From NCBI RefSeq assembly GCF_003589595.1, contig NW_020655550.1:936196-1000195 (forward strand): a stretch of DNA of 64,000 nucleotides. Reading direction: 5' to 3'. Of the stretch, positions 59,000 to 64,000 are shown one piece after another. Below the pieces are notes generated by a model that searched no databases, had not been told where the DNA came from, and worked only from the letters and a program-made list of their open reading frames with translations. The position numbers and the translations under genes are program-made. This DNA comes from Hyposmocoma kahamanoa (Eukaryota; Arthropoda; Insecta; Lepidoptera; Cosmopterigidae). Each line of letters starts with the position of its first letter. Position 1 is the first letter of the stretch.

Positions 59000-59742
59000 A
59001 GTAAAAAAACTTATGTCTGACACTCATTCAGTTATTGTTTTCTTCATTTATTTAGTGCAGAGTAATATATAATACTGATATATTATATCAATGTAATGAG
59101 ACGCCATTACTTCGTGAGCTAGTAGACAAGGGTTCTCGAATTTTCAATTGATAAATGTTATGTAGTGAAGTCAATATGCCTCATTATTAGCTAGATATTG
59201 ATAAATTTGGACACGCAATTTCAAACGACTCGGTTACCTTGTTTAAAAGTACCTGTCCAAAATTTTACACTTTAAGTGCTTTTAATAATATATTTTTAAA
59301 TACATTTCCAAGATTATTCTAGTTAGTGAATTAATGAAATATATAATATTATATTGATATAAATAACTAATAAACATGCGAAATTTTTAGTATTCTATTA
59401 ACAAAATTTTAGATAACAGATTCGCGTTATAATTTTCGCGATGTCGGTGCTCTGACCACGTAACGTAATATAGTACGAGCAAGTGATGGGTAACCCTGCC
59501 ACTTCACCCACACATTTGAGCGTGTGCAGATAGCGCCTTGCTGTATATACTAGTAGTAGGTAAATAACTTTCGACCGTTGTTTGGAGTGTCCGGGGTGGG
59601 ACCACGCATAGTACCAATTGTTTCTCCCAGAATAATAATAATAATCGAAAACATACTTACATACAGCTTTTCTTCCTCTACAAAAAATAAAGAAAAAAGA
59701 ATTATATTATTACTGTAACTTAGAAATGTTACAGTTGTTGTG
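59000..59742. other. Stretch after the THAP exon, no second exon found
   Basis: AT-rich. I searched for a THAP continuation with a conserved W and C-x2-H and found none. A GC-richer patch with GGTGGGACCACGCATAG lies at 59560-59630. Confidence 0.4.
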
Positions 59743-59845
59743 CTGCCTCCGTGGCCGAAATATTTGTATGGCCTACATTTATTTCTTTCTCGTGAGGTTG
59801 GGTGTAATTTGTCGTTGTTTTGTGTAGAAACAATAAAAATAAGAA
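59743..59845 (+). repeat. SINE family B, deleted copy
   Basis: CTGCCTCCGTGGCCGAAATA joins the first bases of the tRNA core directly to the AAATATTTGTATGGCC body, skipping the B box. This is an internal deletion. Confidence 0.65.
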
Positions 59846-60782
59846 AAAAGAATTAAAATATCTGATTGAAGGAAATTTTTTTACATGATATTGCAAGGTA
59901 AGTCTGGCAAGACAGTTAGTATATTATAATAATCCACAATTGCAAGAAACACTCTCTAAAAGAAGCTTCCTTTAGCTGCCTAGCACTAGCACGTAGTTGT
60001 AGGAGGTTGGTTACCAGCAGTAAAAACACAATCTGACACACAAAACTCTATCGCCACTGACAAGATCGCCCCCGCCCATCGCATCGCGATGACATCATCA
60101 GCCGTCTATCTTGAAAGCCAGTCTTAAGTTCAGAGTGATATGTCAAATACACACAGTTCCAAAAGTCATTTCAACTTTAAAATTGAAATTTAGAGTTGTG
60201 TTGTGTGTGATGTGTTTAAAAAATGAAAACGATTTGACATTTGAACTTTCGACTAACTTCCATATTCGATGTTTAAACCTTTTTTTTAGGGTTAACAGTT
60301 AGGTAGAGTTAACAAAGTTGTAATTTGTTATCCGAAATGATAATGCCCGTTACAACACAAGCTCTAATAATCTTTGCAAACTTTGTCCGAAGTCGACACA
60401 GTCTGGACAGTCCAACTCTCTGTTGCCCCCGCGGCGGAGAGGTATCCTTGGCGGATTTCCCCACGGAAAAAATAGTTTGCCTTACCTATGGTCTTACCAG
60501 ACAGATGCATTTGTTTTTTCATAACCGTAAAAGTTTCGATTAAGTTTAAATATTATTCAAACAATTACTTTGTACTTGACCATACGTCTCATACGCGATT
60601 GATTTATTCTGCCGTGTTAAATAAGAAGGAATAAAAGAACTAGTTTATACCTATTCATAACAATCTATATTGACTTTTTTTTAAATCTAATATAATTTAT
60701 TACGTTAGTCGATCAAATTAATAACCATTTATTACTCTATCTTCGTCGTTGTAAAATAAATGATGCGCCATCGCCGAATCTT

Positions 60783-60976
60783 TTTTTTTATAAGGCACAC
60801 ACCCATATCCTCGCTAGGGAAACCCTGTATCGCGGGCGCCATGGACCCACACATAGACAACCACAACTTACACCCAAACTCACTAGAGAAATAAATGTCG
60901 GCCATTTAAATATTTCTCCCAGCCCGGGAACCGAACCCGAGACCTCTTGGTGGCGGACCAGCATGGTAACCGTTCT
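60783..60976 (-). repeat. SINE family B copy
   Basis: The minus strand carries GAACGGTTACCATGCTGG, a B-box-like GGTTCGGTTCCC, the AAATATTTAAATGGCCGACA body and the CCATGGCGCCCGCGATACAG block. The 5' end is cut off near 60976. Confidence 0.7.
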
Positions 60977-61981
60977 TTCTGTAAAAAGTGTCATGAAAGC
61001 CAAAATTTTGTAAAAGCTATTTGTCTTATATGAGATGTGAACCTGCGACCTTCATTTAGCAGTCAGCTTCTGGTCACCAAGGCTATTATATTACGCGTTT
61101 CAAAATAACAAATATCGTATGTTGACCTTCCAATATCTAATAAAGAAAAGTGAAATGGGAAGACGACGTACAAATTACGTTATAATAAACCTATAAAAAA
61201 GAAGAAAGTCATTGTTTTGAAATTAATAACGTTTCTTGGCCCAATTTCATAAAGCAATGTGTCATTACGACTATCGAACTAGAATCCAAACAATGTATAG
61301 TCTCGATAACGCTAATCCAAAGTCCATCTCGGCGGAACCCATAACTCATCCATCGATCCAACCAGGATTCCCACGATACCGTTCTTATGAGCCCGGTAAT
61401 GTATAACGATCGATACAAACCATTATTATCTACAAAAACACCACATTAAACCTTTATTACTACACAGATAAAGTTCATGTTGTAACGAGTTGACCCCAAC
61501 CTCTGGGCAATATTTTATTGTTATTCTGCAATTAAGATTAATGATAACGTTTTAGAGGCAATAAGTACTTAATTCAAATATCTAGTTAAAAACAATGCCG
61601 GGCTCGTTAATATGCCGTTTATAAAAGCAAATTGTTGCGTGGGTGTGTCTTATTAGAAATAACTGTATTCACAGGAGGTATATGGTAATTTATTGAAAAT
61701 TTGTCGGCGCAGTAATTATCACCCTACCATCCTCTCGAGATCGCATTGTTACAATTACACTTAATTATGTTATTAAACTTCTGAATGATATCATTTTGTA
61801 ATTATAAAGTGGGTATTTGCAATAGGACCGTTACGTATATGAGTCACGCCAATGAGTAACTGAAATAGGAATGTATCTGAAGTCATTTGTCTTTTGACAA
61901 ATGTATTCGATTAATGAAGTCGTCCAAAATTTTTTTCGCAACACATTTCGAGGTACTAACCAGTTTTCAAGAGCACCTATA

Positions 61982-62153
61982 CAATAATAATAATAACGCA
62001 CACACTCATAGCCTACTAGGGTAACCCTGTATCACCCAAACTCACGAGAGACATAAATGTACACCATACAAATATTTCTCCGGGCCCGGGAACCGAACCT
62101 TTGCGACCTTTGCGTGGCAGTTCACCATGATAACCGTTAGGCCACAGAGGCAG
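61982..62153 (-). repeat. SINE family B copy with internal deletion
   Basis: The minus strand starts CTGCCTCTGTGGCCTAACGG and ends in a TTATTATTATTATTG tail. The block between the CTCGTGAG motif and GATACAGGGTTACCCT is missing about 50 bases that other copies have. Confidence 0.7.
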
Positions 62154-64000
62154 GTAACAAGAAAAAAGTATAAACGGGAACAGGAGATTTATGGAACTAT
62201 TCGATATTAAAACAGTCTCTGATGCAATGACCACGCCCTCAGTTTGATATGAACCTCTTCGTACACCCCAAAAGCAGAGACATTTTTATCGCTGTATTGT
62301 TGCCGACCTCTTAACAATTGACATTCTGAACAATAATAATGACACAACAACGTTTATGTGAAAAGACATTTCAGACATTCCTTCAGAGCTGCAAAAGGGC
62401 GCAGTCACACAATAGCAATGATAAATATGCGTTGCCACGGGCATAGGCGCGCGCCGAACAGTACCTTGCATGAGCTTACCAGAATAAAAAGATCCTTCTT
62501 ACCACGAAACCTGAGAACGTCTTACATTCTTGTTGAAGTACTCGTATGAAATTCAGGGGTCAATGTACAGCGGGTGAGTTTATTGCAAAGGTATTAATAG
62601 TGAGCATCAATAAATCGGCACGGTGGTTAGCGCGACGAAAGAGCATTGTCTATTGCATTATCATTACATTGTTCGGTTTGCATATTGAATTGTGCGTTCT
62701 CTATTGTTTATGGGCTAACTCTTTGCCGCTACGTGTGTGTTCCGCGCTGAGAGTAGAGCGAGTTGAGAATTTCTCTTCTACTTAGAAAGTAGGCGTTATG
62801 TACATGGAAAAATCTGTATGATATTTCTGTCGCTAATCACTCGAGTACTTTTTCAAAAGCTGTTTATTAGGTGACTAAATAGTATTGGAATGCCGGACAA
62901 GTATTTAAATCCTTGCATTCTCCGCAAATCCGATCGCGTAGCGTGTCAATGTCAAGGATTGTTTCACTTTAAATTGTATTTCAATCTACGATTAATCTCG
63001 TTCTATTGTCTATTACACTTCATTGCTTAATAATCATTAACTGTCGCAATTACACAGTATACTCGTATTCGCTCATTGCACAACGATATAGAATGTTATT
63101 TTTAATAAAATTTAACCAAAGGTAATTTCGTTGCTATCAATACAATCAAAGCAAGTTGATATAGATCAATACTTCATAAAACCAAGTGTGTACAGTATAA
63201 AAATTACGCTACGATCAATCAAAATCAAGACGGTCCATTTGTAACGCAATTAGGGGCCATGCTTTCGTTCGCGGGTCATTAATCTACATATCCGGAGGCT
63301 TGTACGTTTGTTTGTCTAACATTTGTTAGCCGCTTACCTACAGGGCTGCAGTGTAAGCACCAGCATTACTGTTACCGACTTATCATTATCACACTCTGTG
63401 TAAATAATGGGAGAACAAAATGTTGCGTCGGTAAAATAAGCGCTTGATATTTCAAGTACCGACATGCCGACATCCATAATAGTTTTATGCTACCAAAATA
63501 ATAATGATTCACCGCCATCACGCGAACAGATAAAAAATTGTAATCCACTACGAAACTCCATGTTACAAACAATACATGTTGACACGTACATCATCATTGT
63601 CATCGTCACCATAGTCAAGCGAAGATTCTACGCTAAGAAAACTACATTTTAAAAACCTGACTTAGTAATTGAAATATCAAACCAACATTCAACCATTCCA
63701 TACATAAGATCGTAATGGGTAGCCATACAATTGGAACCATAATACAAATGTATTAAGTCACTAGCAAAATCAAATCCAAAAATCTCACAATCAGACATAA
63801 CTGGACCAATCATTTGCCGTATCATCGGACAATCTAAATGTTAAGCTAACGGTGAACCTATTGGTGGATTACAATAGTGCACTGTGGAATCAATCGAAAA
63901 TAACGAAATATCGACGCGCGGTGAAAGCAATGGAAAATAATTCAAAAGATAGAAAGATAAATTCAATGGGCCCACCGCAGAGCTCTGTATTAATGTTATA
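62154..64000. other. End of window, no gene seen
   Basis: No PAS exon, repeat family or RNA gene recognised. The ORFs at 62358, 62546 and 63372 look random. Confidence 0.4.

Larger units (their letters stand above)
52761..64000 (+). other. Next dysf intron, incomplete at window end
   Basis: It begins at the GTGAGT donor after exon c. No sequence encoding the second half of PAS-A was found up to 64000. It contains a decayed retrotransposon (54.9-56.9 kb), a candidate THAP exon (58.9 kb) and a dense SINE cluster. Confidence 0.7.

Noticed and set aside
52761..64000. Next PAS-A exon of dysf
   Set aside because: I looked for the expected continuation after GHSM in all + strand frames and found no splice-bounded match.

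Overview
This window looks like part of an insect chromosome, most probably a moth or butterfly (Lepidoptera). The DNA is AT-rich and eukaryotic. It is full of tRNA-derived SINEs, decayed non-LTR retrotransposons, a mariner relic and MITE-like inverted repeats of kinds common in lepidopteran genomes. The species cannot be read from the sequence alone.

The only clearly host gene is on the + strand: three internal exons of a bHLH-PAS transcription factor recognised as dysfusion (dysf, the insect relative of vertebrate NPAS4). Exon a (22976-23157) encodes the basic helix-loop-helix. Exon b (51369-51430, only 62 nt) encodes the linker. Exon c (52671-52760) encodes the start of the first PAS domain. 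The three exons join in frame through consensus splice sites, giving one continuous 111-residue segment. The introns between them are 28,211 and 1,240 nt. No N-terminal exon was found in the first 22.9 kb, and no continuation of the PAS domain was found after 52.76 kb. The window is therefore mostly dysf intron.

Layout. 1-22.9 kb: upstream dysf intron or 5' flank, with a (ATT)n-tailed retrotransposon (2.7-4.6 kb), a 26-bp hairpin (4.65 kb), a minisatellite (5.9-6.1 kb), a 0.5-kb inverted-repeat element (15.4-15.9 kb) and a CR1-like retrotransposon (18.0-22.0 kb). 23.2-51.4 kb: the giant intron, with an RTE-like relic (26.4-27.2 kb), a deleted mariner (32.9-33.9 kb), a long-TIR MITE (37.8-38.5 kb), many SINEs and a few repeat-poor stretches that are candidate enhancers (44.5-45.4, 47.3-47.4 kb). 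52.8-64 kb: the next dysf intron, with a retrotransposon relic (54.9-56.9 kb), a candidate THAP-domain first exon on the + strand (58.9 kb) and a cluster of SINEs (59.7-62.2 kb).

Nearly all other long ORFs are chance ORFs or pieces of dead transposons. No CRISPR array, operon or bacterial-type system is present. The points most worth checking are the 62-nt dysf exon with an intron that stays open when retained, the orphan THAP exon, and the non-coding stretches of the giant intron.
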